6,630 nt of DNA. It comes from Bacteroidota bacterium (lineage in GTDB: Bacteria > Bacteroidota > Bacteroidia > Chitinophagales > Chitinophagaceae). Where the stretch lies: positions 1-6,630 of the forward strand of contig JAEVYV010000067.1 of NCBI GenBank assembly GCA_023392575.1, read 5' to 3'. Under the pieces are notes generated by a model, which was not told where the DNA came from, did not search any database, and was given only the letters and a program-made list of their open reading frames with translations. This document shows, piece by piece, positions 5,757-6,630 of this stretch; position 1 is the first letter of the stretch, and each line of letters begins with the position of its first letter. The position numbers were made by a program, and so were the translations under genes.

Positions 5757-6630
5757 TCAGGATTTTGTTTGTGCAAAATGTTTCATCAAATCGGTAAATG
5801 CCTTCACGCTGTCGTAAGGCAGGGCGTTGTACATGGAAACTCGAAAGCCGCCCGTGGTGCGGTGGCCTTTGATGCCAATCATGCCTTCTTTTTCGCAAAG
5901 CGTCACAAATTCTTTTTCCGCTTCGGCATCGGTTGTCACAAAAACCGCATTCATCTTACTGCGGTCTTCCGGCTCCACCGTGCCTTTAAAGATGGGAAGC
6001 GCATCCAGGGTGTCGTAAAACAGTTGGGCCTTGGCCTTGTTTCTTTTTTCCGCTTCTGCCACCCCGCCAATGCTTTTCAGCCAGCGCAGGGTAAGCATGC
6101 ACACATAAATGGCAAACACCGGCGGGGTGTTCAGCAAAGAGCCGGCTTCAATATGGTTGCGGTAATCCATCATGGTGGGCAGGGGCCGCTGCACTTTGCC
6201 CAGGCATCTTTTGTTGACCACCACTATGTTCACCCCGGCGGCGCCAATATTTTTTTGCGCCCCGGCATAAATCAAATCAAACTTATTGAAGTCCACCTCA
6301 CGGCTTAGAATGTCGCTGCTCATGTCGGCTATCAGCGGCACATTTTTATTATAAAACAAAGAAAGGTCTTGCCACTGCGTGCCGTAAACCGTATTGTTGG
6401 TGGTCAGGTGCAGGTAAGCCGAAGAAGGGTTTACTTCAAACTGTTTGGGCAAGTAGCGGTAGTTTGCTTCTTTGGAACTGCACACCACGTCCACGTTTCC
6501 AAACAGCCTGGCTTCCTTGATGGCTTTGGCGCCCCAGATGCCCGTATCGGTATAAGCTGCGGTTGCTTTTTCATCCAGCAGGTTCATGGGCACCTGAAAA
6601 AAATGCGTGGAAGCCCCGCCGTGCAAAAAA
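5757..6630 (-). CDS. serC: Phosphoserine aminotransferase, partial (5' end beyond the window)
   Basis: SerC is the PLP-dependent transaminase that converts 3-phosphohydroxypyruvate and glutamate to phosphoserine and 2-oxoglutarate, the second step of serine synthesis; it also acts in pyridoxal phosphate synthesis in some bacteria. The visible part begins FLHGGAS, a block near residue 75 of a ~360-residue enzyme, so about 70 residues are missing. The codon at 6624-6626 is TTG, here a leucine inside the gene and not a start. Counting from it as 1, family landmarks are Trp31 (TGIWGAKAIKEA), NNTVYGTQW (77-85), Asp101 in ADMSSDILSR, the PLP-binding Lys125 in AGAQKN, Asn166-Thr167, and KGHRTTGGFRVSMYNALP (253-270). 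The usual SVGGFRASIYNA reads TTGGFRVSMYNA here, a conservative change. The gene is probably the first or an early gene of a serine operon with the DUF1015 gene after it. The reading frame is intact to the TGA at 5757-5759. Confidence 0.96.
   Translation of the reverse strand, partial: FLHGGASTHFFQVPMNLLDEKATAAYTDTGIWGAKAIKEARLFGNVDVVCSSKEANYRYLPKQFEVNPSSAYLHLTTNNTVYGTQWQDLSLFYNKNVPLIADMSSDILSREVDFNKFDLIYAGAQKNIGAAGVNIVVVNKRCLGKVQRPLPTMMDYRNHIEAGSLLNTPPVFAIYVCMLTLRWLKSIGGVAEAEKRNKAKAQLFYDTLDALPIFKGTVEPEDRSKMNAVFVTTDAEAEKEFVTLCEKEGMIGIKGHRTTGGFRVSMYNALPYDSVKAFTDLMKHFAQTKS

Noticed and set aside
5614..5817. A 67-codon plus-strand ORF with a hydrophobic stretch
   Set aside because: It spans the 51-bp palindrome and runs into the 3' end of serC on the other strand; there is no sign of independent coding.
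6624..6626. TTG as a possible start codon of a 289-residue protein
   Set aside because: The codon is the Leu of the internal SerC block FLHGGAS and the frame continues open to the window edge; the gene is simply cut by the window.

Overview
The window looks like a piece of a Bacteroidota chromosome, most likely from Chitinophagaceae or a close relative. This rests on protein style (a COG1022-type acyl-CoA ligase ending in a TPKLSLKRK motif, a SerC with the phylum's IKGHR...GGFR signature, a DUF1015 protein beside serC), on AT-rich leaders without clear Shine-Dalgarno sequences, and on short degenerate TTNAGG repeats between genes. The assignment is inference from pattern recognition; no database was searched.

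Layout. The left 1.2 kb carries three small plus-strand genes (101-325, 506-871, 969-1169). All encode very hydrophilic proteins with no Cys, no Trp, no signal peptide and no membrane segment, and they look intrinsically disordered. The middle one is 60% Gly+Ser and built from GSQSG-type repeats. A strong hairpin terminator separates the second from the third. From 1218 to the right edge everything is on the minus strand and converges on the small genes: a long-chain acyl-CoA synthetase (1218-3005), an exported TPR protein (3190-4197), a DUF1015 protein (4379-5599) and the C-terminal four fifths of serC, phosphoserine aminotransferase (5757 to the edge, 5' end missing).

How they fit together. 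serC and DUF1015 form a pair seen in many Bacteroidetes serine-biosynthesis loci, usually, as I recall, with serA between or beside them. Here serA is not between them, and the 157-bp gap holds a 51-bp palindrome instead. The acyl-CoA ligase (fatty-acid activation) and the TPR protein (periplasm or cell surface) appear to be separate transcription units: a clear terminator follows the TPR gene and its gap to the ligase is 184 bp. No stretch over 300 bp lacks a gene; the four largest gaps (about 157-184 bp) are described below.

The least ordinary parts are the low-complexity small-protein cluster and two structured intergenic segments: a nested inverted array of TTNAGG-like hexamers (4259-4383) and the 51-bp palindrome (5669-5719). 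I see no CRISPR array, transposase, tRNA, rRNA or defence system, and no convincing new multi-gene system.
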